The notes: a model not told the origin generated them from the letters alone. A stretch of DNA of 64,000 nucleotides from Climacteris rufus (GCA_013398175.1 VZRZ01006181.1:2379641-2443640); one strand, 5' to 3'; positions 36,801 through 51,357 are shown, numbered from the stretch's first letter. Made by a program: numbers and translations.

Positions 36801-39776
36801 GCCTGGATGCTGGCTGTACAGCAAGTGAGGGCAGAGCCAAAAAGAACAAAAGATTTCCAGTCCAAGCCAGGCTTGGTGGGAGAGGTGTTGCAACCCTCTG
36901 GTGAGACTGCATACCGTGATTTCTGCAAAACCAGGCGAGTCACGCACTGGTAATGGGTCACTGGGACCTGGTCAGGTGGAAACAGAAAATGTGTTTGCCT
37001 CTTCAGCCCCCACCCTTTCCTAGCCCAACTTTTTGTATTTTCTTTCTTTTCGTTGTCTACCTGCTCACATTGTACTCCACTAGTCCAGAAGTTGGGAGAA
37101 GAAGTACATCTGGCCAAGTGTTCACAAAGGCATTTGCAGAGGGTCACCCATATGAGATAAGGCACTGTTGAGAGGATCCATTCTCAGGATCCAACAAGCA
37201 AATGCAAGGCTGGCAGTCTGGAAAGGTGTTGTCCCTTTCCTGTGTACATAAGTATGCAGGCAGGCAAATTCATTGTGTGTTGGAAACTGCTCTAGAGCAA
37301 AACAAATAGATCAACACAAAAGGACAGGAGCTGAACTGTTTTATGAATGGAGATGCTATTAGAGTGCACAGCAAACAGGATAATGGAATATCAGCTGAAA
37401 TTTCATTTTGCTGTTACTACTAAATCAAAATCCTACACAGAGTTTAATATAGTTCTCCTAAAAATTTCCTGTCACTTCTGCTCTTCCCTTCATCCAGCGA
37501 CAGCTGAACGTGTCAGATTCCAATCTGTCCCACGGCTTATGAAAAAAATGTTTTATGGAAAAAGTATTTTATGGGAACATAAATTTAAATGCTGCTCCAG
37601 CATCAGTGCCTTTCAGACAGAAAATGTTACAGGAGCTGCCTTTGAGGGGACCAGCCAGAATAGAGTATGGTTAATGTGAGGAAAAGAGGAGGCCACTCTG
37701 CCCCCTTCCTTAGCTGCCTGTCGTCAGCATGTGCCATGATATTCTCTGGTGGGATGAAAATGGGGCAGGGCAGAGCATATCTGGGAGGCATCTGCAGTCA
37801 GCCAAGTAAGTGTGCACATGCATCAGGGGTCTTGAGCCTCGTTTAGCAAAGCACAGGTCCCAAGGACCTCTGCCATCCTTTATGGCTTTCTCCACCATAA
37901 GTAGAGCAGCAAGGATAGCTGTTGAGGGAAGCTGATGTCTCTGTGGCAGGGAGACAGTGCCTCTACCCCAGCATGGACTCTCAGAGCCAGCTGTGAGAGG
38001 AGGAGGTTCAGCTCTCAGGGTCCTTCTCAACTGAGCCAATACCCAAGTGCATGCACCATGAGCAGGTTCTGCTTTTCACCCAGCCACTCAGCGAGGCTTT
38101 CTGTGAGGCTGGCTGCACAAAAGCAAATCTAATTTTCCCCTTCAGCAGTCTCAAAAGCAGCAGAAAGCAGGGCTGAACTGTTGTGAGCAGCACAGGGATG
38201 CTTTGCTGTGACTGCCGTGCAGGCTGCAAGGGTCTCTGGCTGCCCCATCTCCAAAACCTGCTATGAGGTGCTGCTGCCCCTGACTCCCCTATTCCCCAGC
38301 ATGGAGAAAGGGGGCACCCCCAGTCACTGATTCAGTAGTGCTTTTCCTTCCTTATGTCAAGGCCTCCTAAAACCCTAGTTTTCTTTCCCTATCACACCAG
38401 CTACTGTGTCACCACATGGCAAAGGCTGCCCAGTGCAGGTGGTTGTCACTGTTTTGCCGGTTGAATGGCAGTGGCATTTAAACCTGGATATTAACAGAAG
38501 CGTAAGGGGTGACTGACAGTGCCCATGTGCAGTGCCAAGGTTCTGGGCACAGCTCAGCTGGTACAGAGCAGTTACTGACAAGCAGCTGAGTGAGCTAAAA
38601 GGGTGCTTCTAGTTAAAAATTTGATCTTACAAGCTTAATAAGGATGAACTAAAAGAAAGTCTTGGCATATATGTGCAGGCTTTTCTGTGACTACACCAAG
38701 CATGTTCCCAGCCTCAAGGGCAGGATGCACTATTTAGGGAAGGACAGAGGTAGGCAGCACATCATGCAGGAGCATGCTCTCCCCAGGCATTTCACTTAGC
38801 GGAGTGCTCACCTGCAGTCACACCCCCTGAGAAACCTTTTCCCTGGTGGGTGTTTTGCTTGCACAGGCATTCCCCAGACAGCATCCCTGGAGATAATTTT
38901 AGCCTAAGAGGATAGCTGTCTTATGACATGTATTTTTAACAAGGCTTAAAGGTACGTTTTATTCCCATCCCCTTCCCTGCAGAATAAATACTTCCGGGCA
39001 GAGTAGTTACTGATCTGATCTACCCGAAATCCTGAGAGATTAGTTCAGCTGTGTGTTCTGTCACAGCCTCTTCCCATGCCCCTGGGTAAGCAGCAGAGCC
39101 CTGCTGCCCAACCAGGAGGAAGGTACCACGAAATGTCTTGAGGGTCTAAGCCTTCACAGCCCTCTGTTGTCATAATTACCTTCCTGTGGTGCTCCAGGGG
39201 TTGTGCGGATAACACTGGTAAGAGTACTGACAGCTCCCAGGTGCAGGGTGACAGAAATGCTGTGATTCTAAGGCTGCAGACTTCTGAGGTCTGGAGGCAT
39301 AACCAGTGATGGGAGACAGTCCTTAAGTCTTGGCATTACTAACACCAAACTTGAACAACTAGAGCTGGACAGCTGCTTGGGCATCCAAATGCTACTGGAG
39401 CATCTTCTTGTCATAGCAACCAACACAAGTGCCTGTGTAACCAAAAGCCTCTTCATACAAAGCTAATAAATCGCTAATAAATTGGGATGTGGGAAATTGG
39501 GTAAAATGGTTTCTGGCCGTTTTAGACTTTTCCTGTAGGAACAGAGAGAAAGAGTCACATCTCCTTTGTGTAAACCTGCCCAGGTGGAGAAGTCAGTCTG
39601 TGTTTGGGAGCTCCCCTTTTGCTTCAGATCAAGATGCTTGTTTGATTATCTCTCTGTTTCAAGGCACATTTGACAACAGGATTTGTATTTTAAATGGAGA
39701 CTTCTTGCCGTGTCACAAGTACAGCAGAGACAGAAGAGGGTTCCCTGGTTCTGGGCTCTGTGGTCCCCAAGCTCCA

Positions 39777-39777
<1 letters not shown>

Positions 39778-39827
<50 letters not shown>
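39778..39827 (+). repeat. 50-base poly(A) tract
   Basis: Fifty consecutive A residues. A pure run this long suggests either a recent retrotransposed tail or slippage expansion. The preceding sequence does not match CR1 (whose tail is not poly(A)) and I see no clear flanking target-site duplication. Length is likely polymorphic and hard to assemble. Confidence 0.85.
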
Positions 39828-39829
<2 letters not shown>

Positions 39830-41356
39830 TGGTAAATCAGTGAAGTGTGACCTTACTAGCCCTAAATGCTTCAGTGTGTGTAATATTGTCATAGGATCCT
39901 CATGTGGATTTTGCAAGTGCAATGCCACAGGGAAGGAAGTGAAGCTAGCTACAGTTGTCTGAAGGGTCTAAACCTTGTCAGACGCACAGATGGTAACTAC
40001 AGAGTGATGAGGGAAAGCCTGAATCTTTCTTCCACTTGTGCTTAGCACCTCCATGAAATCACCTGAGAGGTTACATGAGGGATTGTTTGCTGTGGGGCTG
40101 ATACAAAGTGCACTGAAAGTGAAGAAATGACCATGATCTTTGTAGATGGCCACAGCCTCAGTCCAATAGATCCTTCAGAAAGGTTTTGAAGAGCTATGAA
40201 TAGTGCTCTTTCTTACAGCAGATGCACTTTGCTGCCTCAGAAAGTGCTTTCTTCTCAACAATGTATCTTCTGACTGCCTCAGCCAAACCAAGAAGTCCTT
40301 CGCTTCTTTTGCAACTGTCTGTCTGCTGAACACCTGAATGTGCCAGGGTGCAAACCATGGATGGCAAAACTTCATAGTTCCACACTTCTTGGTATTTAGA
40401 TTCTTGATTTGTGTCTTTTCTACAGGGAGAGTTAATTGCCAGACTATGGACTTGGCATGTTTAAACCTCTGATGTGGCTTGTTACAACTGGGATCATTCA
40501 GGTCTGTATCCTGCGTGGAGGGAGTGCTGCAAAAAGTCAGAGGTAGCCATGTCTCACCCTGAGACACTCTCGGTGTCTGCTCATGCACTGCTGCTGCTTT
40601 ACAAACTTCTCCCTTTCTTCCTGGAAATAAATAAATAAACAGACAACCCAGCAGCTCAGATGTAAAGGCTCAAGCTCGTGATCAGGAGCCGTGTTTGGCA
40701 GTGGAGAAAAAACATGCAGACTCATTCACAGAGATGCTGCGTGGAGCTGCCCTGGAAGAGCCTGTGGGTGTATGATGAATGCTTAGTAATTAAGCCGATT
40801 CTGGGCATGCTGATTGTCATTTCAGGGAGATGTGGAACATCCTGCAAATGCTTGCATAAACATCTGATTCCCAGGACACATGCAAGCATGCATGCATGTG
40901 TGTGTGTATGAGAGGGAAGGGGAAGCAGCCTGACTAGTGTTTTGAGAGCAAGAATAAATAGGTGCTGTTGCATCTGTGACTTTGTTTTCGTTTTTAATCT
41001 GGCAGGGAGGAACCACAGGAAATTGTACATTTATAATCCCGCTTTCTGTCTCTGTCAGCCAGAGTGAACAACTCATTAGCATGCAGATTTTGTCTTTTTT
41101 GTTCATCACAGAAATAATGCAGAGAGAATTCAAGTGGACTTGGAAGCCCATTGTTGAACATCTCACGTACTTTTTGTTGTGATAGCACTGGTGGAGTACC
41201 GGTCTGTTTTCCTGGAGCACTATCCAGGTCATATCGCAGTCCATGGAATCCTTGATAAAAATTTACTTAGAGCTTTAAGCTGCATACTTTAGGAGTGTGA
41301 CTGCTGCAAAAAAAGTTTTATTTTGGAGCAGAGTTGTACCCCTCCCCACCCCCAAA

Positions 41357-41463
41357 ATCATAGAATCATAGAATGATTTGGGATGGAAGGGACCTTAAGC
41401 ATCATCTAGTTCCACACTCCCCCCTCTCACCCCTCACCATGAAAAGGGACACTTTCCACTAGA
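41357..41463 (-). mobile_element. CR1 LINE 3'-end fragment
   Basis: On the + strand this starts with AATCATAGAATCATAGAATG, the reverse complement of the tandem ATTCTATG tail repeats that define CR1. It continues with GGATGGAAGGGACCTTAAGCA and a block typical of the CR1 3' end. Only about 105 bases remain. Confidence 0.9.
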
Positions 41464-44400
41464 ATCTTAGAGATATTTGGTTCTGGACTTTGGTGGGGAC
41501 ATATCAGTTAGCTGGACTATTACAGCCCTGGTTTAGAATAACAGGTTCCAAAAATGCTCTGAGATCCCACCTGCTTCCGACTTTTGGGACATTTCATACA
41601 TCAGAATGCACTGTCACTCTTTATTACACCCTTTCTCCACACTTCCCAGAAGGATCCTTGCTGTGTCAAGTACTGCAGACAGAGAATCCATAATCCAGCG
41701 TGTTTCTGTGCTGTCTCGTTGAAGCTCTGGACTTTCCCTGGATCGTAGCACCACATTAGTGCTAAGGCAAGGAGGAAACTAATTGCCTCCAGGAATTTTT
41801 GTCATCCTGTGCAATTCTTGCGGAGCTCCTGGCCTTGCAAATTATCAAGACAGGCAGGGACACAAACATGGGTGTATCTGTGTGACAGGGGTGGGGGGAC
41901 AGCAGCTCCAGAGCGCACGCTCTGCTTAATTGGTTTCCTTCCTTTCCTACTGTATTAATCACCTCTCTGTGCATGCTGCCCAGGGTTCATTTCCAGTCAT
42001 TTTGCAGGCCTATTGAGAGGGACATGGAGCAGCCCAGGAATGGATCACTTCCCAGCAGTCTCTGGTCAGAGGCACAGGTCCCTTTATCTGTCTCCCTGGC
42101 TCCACAGCAGCCTACTTTCCACCCAGTCCCTCTTCGGTGCTTGTTAATGGAGAAGGAGGTGAGCATGAAATGGACTGCTAAAACCTATGAATATTTCAAA
42201 GGAATAAGTCAAGGGACTCCATTAAATCCTCTTCAGTCTCTGCAAATGGAGCTGGGGGTGGGTGTGCTGCTTAATGAGAAACTCCAGTGCTGTGTGACCG
42301 CATGATGCTTTCCAAAGTCTCCCTTTTGCAGTGTCCCTGTAGAGTCACCCAGCACTACTGCCATCCTCTCCTGTCCTTTCCCAGGCAAGGCCAGACAATG
42401 GTGCTGTCAGCCATGTTTCCTGCTGCCTCAGCCTGCCGCTACACACCCCCGGGTATTCACCACCCAGCTTTCTCCAGTTGTCCTCAGATGTACCTCTTCC
42501 CACTGTCACACTCACATCATGACAGACTCCCCCTGAGCTGCCCAGCATCCCAATGTCCTACAGCAGCCCCTCTGCTACCAGTACACTGTTTACCAGTATC
42601 CTTCCCATCTTACTCACTATCTTCCCCAGCCCCTTCCCAAGTCCCTGTCCTGATCACAGCCTCCTCCAGACGGCTGCTACCCCCCCATCACCAAACAGTG
42701 AGAGCAGCGGCAGCTTTCAGAGCAACAGACAGAGCCTGACAGCCCCATATGTTTCAACAGAGACAGTTCCTCCCTCTAATGGGCCCAGAGGAGCGCAGCT
42801 TTCAAAGGATTCAGCATGGAAGTGACAGGCTGGAAAGTCTTATTAATGGTCTTTCCACCGGCAAGGGGCCGGGAGCAGTGTGTGGCAGCAGCCCAGAGGC
42901 CACAGCCAGGCAGAGCCGGCCCTCCCCAGCCACCAGCATCCGGCCACTGGGGTGAGCCGAACCCTTCCTTGGATGTGAGATGGGATGGCAATGCCCCTGG
43001 GGTTTTTGGCTTTTTTCTACAAACCAGTCAGCATGTGAGGCCTTTCAAGACCATGCACCCTGCATCACACCCTGTTCTTACAGCCCTGACTGCCACACAT
43101 GCCCTGTGGGGTGTCTGGCACCATGCTTGGCTGTCATGCATGGAGAGGAGCCTAGGGGAGACAAACCCACAGCTGTAGTTCTCCTGTCTCGTTGCTGCTG
43201 AGAAGCAGTGGGGTCAAGGAAGCCAAAGTGCCAGCCTGCAGGAGCTGCTCACCCCTTTTCTGGGTGCTGGCATTCAACCAGGAATTGTCTTCTGGTCTTT
43301 AAGTGGCTTCTAAAGAAGGTGCCCTGTCATCACTCACAGAGCTGCTCTTCATAGATCTTCTCCATTACATTGGTCTTCCGCATCCAAAGGCACCAGCACC
43401 CCATAGGCCACCACTAAATGTGGCACTTTCTTAGCTTTCACTGTCTTTTTCCTAAATCACTCAGAATTGCCTCAAGAGGAAAGAGACACAAGAAGGAAAG
43501 CCTCAGGCCCTGGGCAAACAAAGGTGCCTCATAGCACCCACAGTGAAATCATCTCCACACTTAAACATGAGCTGGTGCACAGGCAGGTGCTGAATGAGGC
43601 TCACTGAAACTTCAATCACAGACTGACTGTGTGCAGATAAATGGCCAAGGATGGGAACACCCGGTGTAGAGCAGGAAAATGGAACCCTCTCCCATAGACC
43701 TCTCCTCTTATGAGAGAAACTTTTTCCTTCTCTGAGTCAGGGTCCTAAGGATGGCCACAAAACCCTTCAGACAATGACTATGTCAAGATAAGAAAAGCAT
43801 AATTATAGCCTCAGCAGAGAGAGACCTCACCAGCAGTTATTGGTTCACCCCAATTAACCCTTCCTTTTTATCCAGCCACCAATGACCTGCACCACCCTTC
43901 CTCTCTCCCACCACAGATAAAGAATCTTATCTCTTTTGGCTTAGCATCCACCCATTGCTCCTGAAATGCAGTTACATTTTACTCATAACTTGCTTAATCA
44001 ACTACTATAATTAAATTAAGCAGTGCCTTTCTACCTGTACCTAGCTTGTAGTTTAGGCTGTAGGCTGGTGCATTTGCAGGAACTCAAGTACCCCAGCCTC
44101 CCTTGTATAAGCAAACCCTGCCTCTCAGCCAGTCAGTGGTGTTCCTCTGAGAGAAATGGGCTTTCACTTCCTTGCCTCTCTTGTTATTTGTGTTCACCAT
44201 TTCATGCCAAGCTAAATGAAAATTATTTCCTCTTCAATATATAAAAGTGGCCCAACATGGAGAAAAATAATTTCATTTTTAATAAACAAAAGTGATCTTA
44301 GGTACAGGAGAGCATAATTTCCTTTAGCTTTTCCCACTTATCTTCAACAAGGGAGTAGCTCTTGTCACACTTGATGCCAGCTCTGCATACAATGGTAAAA

Positions 44401-45734
44401 CAGGGCAAAGTGTTGTAGATTGGGAGACTGCAAATGTCTTTACAGAACACTTCATGTTCCCTGCTGGGTAAAGGAAAGCAGAGTTAGAAATTGGAGTGAC
44501 TGTATGAGAAACACTGTGACCACAGTAGAGCAATGAAGGTGGCAAATGTCTCATGAAGCTGTTGGCATTGTCAAAACCCAGGAAAACCTGAAGTTCGTTG
44601 AAGTTTCCCCAAGGAGAGGAGGTCTCCCCCAGCCCAGAGTGGGCTAAGCTAGGGGATTACTACAGAAATGGGAAACACATTGCTCACTCAAGTCTCAGAA
44701 GCTGGGGAAAGGCTGTTGATGTGGTCCATAGATGTGGGAACATGTCCAAAGGGAGCTCACCATAGCAGCTGGGGGAGGTTCAAGAGCCAAGTGGAGGCAT
44801 GGGTGATGTTCTACAGTTCAGGCAGAAAGTTTATTTCTTCCTGCAGTGGAAAGAATATGACTCTGGAAAACACACAGAAGAAGCTCTGTGTGCCTAGTTA
44901 GAAATCTCTGGTGGAGATTTATGTTAGGCTGTTTTAGCTGGCACACATGCCATGGGACAACTGTTCAGCTTCTGCCCTCCCCCTCTGCTCTGCAGCAGAT
45001 AAAAGAGTGCAAGGCAACCTTGCTACCTCAAGACAACCATTTACTTGGAGAGAGGTCCTTGAGTGCCCCTTTACAGGTGTAGCAAAGTAGCAAAGCCAAT
45101 CTGCCAGGGCTGATCCCTGCAATCCAGTGATGTGGCTAATTGAGACCACTTGATTTTAAATGCTTAATATTTGTTTGCACACAAGCTGTAGTCCACGCCT
45201 TTTTTGGAGAAGCCACGAGGCAACTGATGATTACATGCAAGAATACAGACATCTAATTGTGTCATTTGTAAATTGGCACTTTGTCCAGAGCCCATGTGAG
45301 GTGCTGAGGTCTGCTCTGTTTCCCAGGCAGCTCCTTGGAGCCTCATCAGGAATTTTCCTGGGCCCTTGCTAAGCCAGCTGCTGTATTTCAGAGATGAGTT
45401 GCAAGTGATTTCTAAACAGTGGTTGCGAAGCTTCCTGGGATGAATAGATGTGATGAAAATGCTTGATTTCAGCTCTGCTCTTGAGCTGCTGACAGACACA
45501 GCTCAGGATTAAGTCAGCAGCCTAGCACAGCTTGGGCAGCAATTCCTGCTCTGTTCATATTTCGTTGCACTTGGCACTTGATACTGAGGAAAATAATGGT
45601 GGGGCTTCTTAGGTGCTGAAACATATATTTCTATCTCAAAAACTTCTGGGGTTTCCCAGTGAACTACTGAAGATTTAAATTCAATGAGGAATTTGATATC
45701 TTTAGATACACTTGCCCAAGTTGTCTAACTCCTT

Positions 45735-45885
45735 TCCATGGAACAGCTGCCCAGGGAGGTCACGGACTCTCCCTCTCTGGAGACATTCAAACCCCACCTG
45801 GATAAGTTCCTGTGCCTGCTCTAGGTGGCAGTGCCTTGGCAGAGGGGTTGGACTGGATGATCCCCCAAGGTCTAGCCATTACTGG
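45735..45885 (+). mobile_element. CR1 LINE 3'-end fragment, forward orientation
   Basis: The order AACAGCTGCCCAGGGAGGTC, then GACATTCAAACCCCACCTGGA, then CTGCTCTAGG and GGTTGGACTGGATGATC is that of the CR1 region just before its tail. The terminal octamer repeats are lost. The orientation is opposite to the other CR1 copies in the window. Edges are approximate. Confidence 0.8.
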
Positions 45886-47476
45886 TTGGTGACCAACATT
45901 ACCATTTTTACAACCAAGGAGATTCCCTGACTTAGAACATCCCAGGCCCAGATATGGGCATGGACATTTTGCAGCTCCGTGGTGCCCAAGCACAGTGTTT
46001 CTCAATTCACCTGGTTTTCAGGCTGTGCCCAGACAGCCACAGGCCAGCCTTTCCTGGGTCAGGAGCAACCGCAGGGATGCCTGTGTCATGTTACACAAAA
46101 ACCCAGGACTTTTGCACTGGAGACCACATCTTCCATCAGGCCATTATTTTCTATCTCAATGGATATTAAGCACTGTAAAAACATTCCAGGGCTTTTATTT
46201 CACCGTTTCATTTTAACATAGCTTTTTACTCAGACAGAATAAGTAGAAAGCTTTTTTTTTTTTGTTTCTCTACAGTAGAAGGACTTGACTGAGAAGGTCA
46301 AGGGAGAATGAAATGCGATTTTTTTTTGTAAAAGTATCAAAATCCTACAAATGGGAGAAATTTCTATTCCAGGAACAAATAACTGCACACAGCTACACGC
46401 ATCTATAAGTGAGAGACTTTATTTGAACCAATTTTTCAAATACAGACATCTGTATTATTCTCACTTCTTGGGAATGTTTTCTGCTCATTTTTGAAGCTTG
46501 CAACCTTAGGACAATATTCAGGACATATGTGTACATTAGATCTCTGCAGATGGACACATTCATAATGCACAAGTACAATGAGTGAGAGACTCTTTCCAGA
46601 TCCTCACACAAGAGCATCGGAAATGGGCCGCTCTAATTGTCAAGTTCTGCTCTTATTAACTTCCAGACACGTCACAGTTCTTGATACTCTCTAGGCTGTA
46701 GCCACCTTCTTCAGGCCCCGATTTATTATTGTGTTACTTCAGCTGTATGCCAGTGGAACTCCTCAAAGTAGGGCTTAGGTGATGCACAGGGATTTATTTT
46801 ACTCATTGGGAACAGGCATGAGCAGAAAAATCAAGCTATTGGGTGAACAGTTCACCTGGGATTTTCTTTTGTGAGAGTAGTCTAGGTCTCAGGCTGGGAT
46901 TACTATTTTTGGAAGTGACCAGTGGTTCTGGGTGTGTAATACATGAATCTTGATGTTCAGAGCATACAGGGGACCTGTGGCTTGGACCCCAGTGAGGTGT
47001 CTCTCAAGTTGGGCACTCCAGACGTGAGCCACTGGGGTCACTAGCCTGTTCTGCAAATCTCGACCTTCACCTCTTCTTCCAAGTATTGCTCAACAGAGGA
47101 ATGTAGTAATAAAGCATTGTAGGTAAGAATGCAGGCTTGCACATGACCTGAGATCAACACCCTGAAAAATGGATAGAGGGTAGCGCTTTCAGGACCACCT
47201 AAATGACTCATTCAGTTCCATTTTGGGAAATGACTGGTGAATTTCAGGCCTGAGGCCCCCCCAAATGCACTGCAGAGAGGAGTATGGACATCCTTCAGCA
47301 TCTGGGCCTTAGGAACATGCATCTCTTTGAAAGCCAGTGAAATGCGTGCTCTCAAATGCCCATGTCACTTAGGTTATTCTGAAAACTGTACCCTATATAC
47401 ATATAGGTAGATAAGGGGCAGACTTTCACAGGCACAAGTGGCAGTTAGACATGTAACTCCCATTGATTTTTTTCCC

Positions 47477-47510
47477 CCTCGGGGACCTGGAAAATCCCCC
47501 CCCCCCGAGG
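47477..47510. repeat. Inverted repeat with C run
   Basis: CCTCGGGG at 47477-47484 and CCCCGAGG at 47503-47510 form a perfect 8-bp stem around an 18-base loop that contains an uninterrupted run of C. It is a small potential hairpin with no evident gene to terminate or regulate. Confidence 0.7.
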
Positions 47511-49970
47511 AGTTGAATCCTCCTCTCGCATTATTTTCACACCAGATTAACACCACTGGTTCCAGTGGAGTGACTCCTGAGTTACCCCAGTGTGAGCGAG
47601 AGGAGAACCAGTCCTGAGGTGCTCTAAATATCCAGTGAAAGTGCTAATGTGGCAATGCAGAAAAGCAGGGAATCTGAGCACAGGCCTGGAAGAGGACCCC
47701 CAATGCCACCTCCGGCATTGTTGAGCTGCAGGTGACCACCGATAAGACTTCTTAGCCAAGAGGAACCACAAAAAACATTCATTCAAATCCTTCCCTCCAC
47801 CTCTGCAAACCACAGGCCCTCCATTTCCTTCCTAAGACACCTATGACAAACACCAGACCTTCAGTATGAAGTCTCAAGTGCTAGTTGGCTGTTTGGAGAC
47901 CACAGGAAAAAAGAAGTAACTCCTGTGGGGAGTTTGGTATGAACTCCTCCTTCCTTTTTTTCTTCATTTCTTTTTTTTCCAAACCCTCTCCATCAGTCAT
48001 GGCCATTTCTTTCATCTAGAGTAACACGTTTCCCAAAATGGTGTTTATATGGCCACCACAGGTGAGTTCCTTCTGGCTAAGACCTCTCATGGGGCTGCAT
48101 TAGGGTTTAGGGTTGGAAAACACTGGGTCTGAAGGGATCTCAGTAGGATGCTCTTCCCCTCCCTTTGGAATGTGGCTCATGGAGAAGCTCCTTGGCTGAT
48201 GCAACTATTGCAAGGGTTGTGGGGTTTTATCTGCTATCAGTGCAGACAGTCACGATGCCGCAAGCATTGCAAAGCAGACCAAATTCATGTGAATGATCTA
48301 CTGCATTGATGGAGAGTTTATGTTGGAATTTTTTTCACTTTCTCAAGGTTTAGTCTAGTGAAATGTAGTAGTGAAATGTCAAGAGCTGGCCTACAGCTGG
48401 TATGAGCATTCAGGATAGCTGTGGGTCACTATCTTACTACAGGGGCAGGGAAAAAGCCCCTCTTGGACCCTGAATTTCCACAGCACTGCAAGGTGAGGTC
48501 AGGTACCCTATTCCCAGTGTGAGTCACTCTGACATGACCCTCCCTTTTCATACATAAAGTAACATCCACAGACACCTCCAGGCAAAGCTATATCCTCTTC
48601 AGGGAGAGAGAATTAGATATATACTCCCTGGGGAATTCCTGTTGGTTGTTACAGCAGCAGTAGTAGAAAAGCTTCAGCAACTCTGCTGATTACTCTTTGC
48701 CCCATTCTGGGGACCTCCTGCCTCTTCTTCTGCTCTCAGCTCACTTGATGTCTTGCTAGAAAAATCATTCCTCAAATACCCTTGTTCTCTTTCCAGTTTC
48801 CGTCCCATGCTACATCCTTTATACTGTTTCCTTTTAGCCTTTGAAAATCTGGCTGAAGAGGCAACTCAAGGAAATCCAAATGCTTTTCTCCGCTCTCTTC
48901 CTGTACCCTGAAGACAGCCCAGCTTCCTATACAAATCTTGTGTATTACACATTAAACCACTGCCTGCTCAAGGCAGGGTTTGTCTCTGTGCTCTCTCTCA
49001 CGCTCTCTTTGCCCTGACTCTCTGACAGGATCAGGACACGGTACAATAATAAAGATAGGGGGTGCTTGGTTACAGCCAGTAATTTTAAACTGGAACCAAG
49101 GGAGAGGAATTAGTATTTAAATTATTTAGGTTTGCAGTTGGTAATCACATAACCCGTTCTCTTTGTGGCGGGTGGGGGGGAGAATCCAAAACACAAAACC
49201 CAACCCTTTGTTCTCTAAGCAACATGGCAAAGTATGTTCTTACGAATGGTGACAAAACACGCGCGATGCCCCAGCCATCAGCCAAGGGGGAGGCAACATG
49301 CGAAATACAAAGATAAAACGTCCCTGGGGAGAGAAAGTTGTTTCATTTTTTGAGGAGGGAGGAAGGCCTATGTCCAGGAAGACATGAGAGGCAGTTTTCT
49401 TTTCCTTATAAAGTTAAAAATAGTAATAGCAAAGTGGAGGCAAGATGAAAAATTTGGGGTCTGAAGTGACAAGAGCAGGGAGACCACATGGTCTTTGCAG
49501 AAACAGGCAAGACAGAAACCTTTTTTAAATGGTCATGACAGGACATAAGGCCAAACAAAAACCATGCTCCCTCCTTCCTGCCTCCTCCCAATCACCTCTC
49601 CCACAAATCCTGAGAGCTGAACCTCAGTTCTCTCAACTCGGTGCTAGAGACACGGGGTGTCTGCAGTGTCTGCGCTGGGCTGGGCCCCTTTTGTGCTACG
49701 AACAGCAAACATACTGAACACCTCTCCTCCCTATGCCTCAGCCCCCGTGTCCCTCAGAGCGCTCTCCCTCCCAAACACCATCCACACCCCTGCTGCTGAA
49801 ATGGCAGACACGGGCGGGGTGGTGAGACCTGACATACGGTCCAAGCAATGCCTGATGTCTGCGCTACATTTGCTGAATTGAGGTCAGGCTGGAAGGTGTC
49901 TCAGGGTTTACCACCCATCATGACATGGGAATATTAGCATATATATCATTTATGAAGTATGACACAATAC

Positions 49971-50290
49971 CTATCTGTCAGTCAGCCCATCTTTCTACCT
50001 ATTTAGTCTGTCTAATCTACTTTAGCTATCTACGTTTCACTATCTCTATCAATCATCTATTGCTCCATATTATCTAATTTCTTCCTGTCTCTCTCTCATC
50101 TTTTTCACTCTAATCTTTCTTTCTCTAGCTATACTCCCCTCTCTCTCCCTATCATCCATCTATCCACTTGAAAATCTTTCCCCCCCTCATCTCTTTAATC
50201 CCTGTTTTTAAAAATCTCTGTCCAATCTCTCTCCCACTCTCTCTTTCCCTCTCTTTAAAAAAAAATCCTCCCTGTCTCTCTCTCTCTTAT
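49971..50290. repeat. Degenerate pyrimidine-rich (CTAT/TCTC) tract
   Basis: About 320 bases with very strong pyrimidine bias on the + strand, built from imperfect CTAT, CTGT, CATC and TCTC units. It looks like a decayed tetranucleotide microsatellite. On the - strand the same DNA is purine-rich. Such mirror-like tracts can form triplex DNA. It lies about 1.3 kb past the GAP43 poly(A) site. Confidence 0.8.
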
Positions 50291-51357
50291 TTCTACACAA
50301 TGCCAGGAAGCACATGGAAATGAATCCTGACGTGTTTTGATGGCACTACCAGTGAGCAGTCTACATTCAAAGTGATAATTTCTGAGGAGATACTGTTCAT
50401 CTTTTCTCCCTATTTCCAACAAAGAGATGGAGAAGAACAAAGGAGCAGGACAAAGGAGGACCATCCAGCCCTCTGAAGGCCATGGGGCTTCCACTCCAAG
50501 AAGCATCAGCCACCAAGGGGTGTTGGAGCTGTAAGCACTCCCATCTTTTGGTCTTCCTGTTGTGAGGGCAATTTAATCATGGTCCTGCAGCATTGCACAG
50601 TAATGCTGCAGGGTGTGCTGGCTGTCATCACCAATGTGGCCAGGAAACCATGCAGGAGCTGGTGGGAAAGCACATGATCATTATCAGGGCAGTGACAGAG
50701 CAGTAATAGCCAATAACTTTCATAAAAGCCCAGATACTACTAAATAGATTTTAACTGTTCTCTCTGGCAGCTCATAAAGAGAGAAGCAGACCCAGATGGT
50801 TGTGCAGGCTCAGAGTTTGGCACCTCTCAGCCCTCCACTGGGCTGGGTCTAGCAGGCATGGGTTGGTGGCACCAGGGAACAGCCTGCAACCTGTGGAAAG
50901 CAGTGGTGGAGATTTAGGAGGTGATGCTCTGCCCACAGCCATAAATAACAGCTAAAAGCCTTGGCCCTCATTAGAACTGGGTGAACCACCCTGGGGTTCG
51001 TCAGGGAGCAGGAATGAGGTATTTCTGAAAGTGCAGCCAACTGGCTCCTACGCCACCAGACCTTGTCCTGCCCATGTGCCTGTTTTATTCAGTGCATTGG
51101 CCCAGTTTATTTTGCCAAACAGAACACTTTTGGGGCGCCACACTATGCTACTCAGGGACTTCTCCATGGGGAAGATGCTCAATGGGGTGAGCATCATCCT
51201 ACTGCCGGGAGAAGCTCAGGCCCCAGGGCCCTGTCCCCTCATGGCCCTCAGTGCATCCCTTGGCAGGGGTTAGACCTTCAGCATGGGTCAAAGCTGGTTC
51301 CTCTGCAGGCTCATCCCTCCAAGGTCACCACAGTTCCCCAAATTGGGGTCTAGAGGT

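Noticed and set aside
42287..42825. Ser/Pro-rich open frames on the + strand
   Set aside because: Low-complexity composition, no recognisable domain, no start context or splice support.
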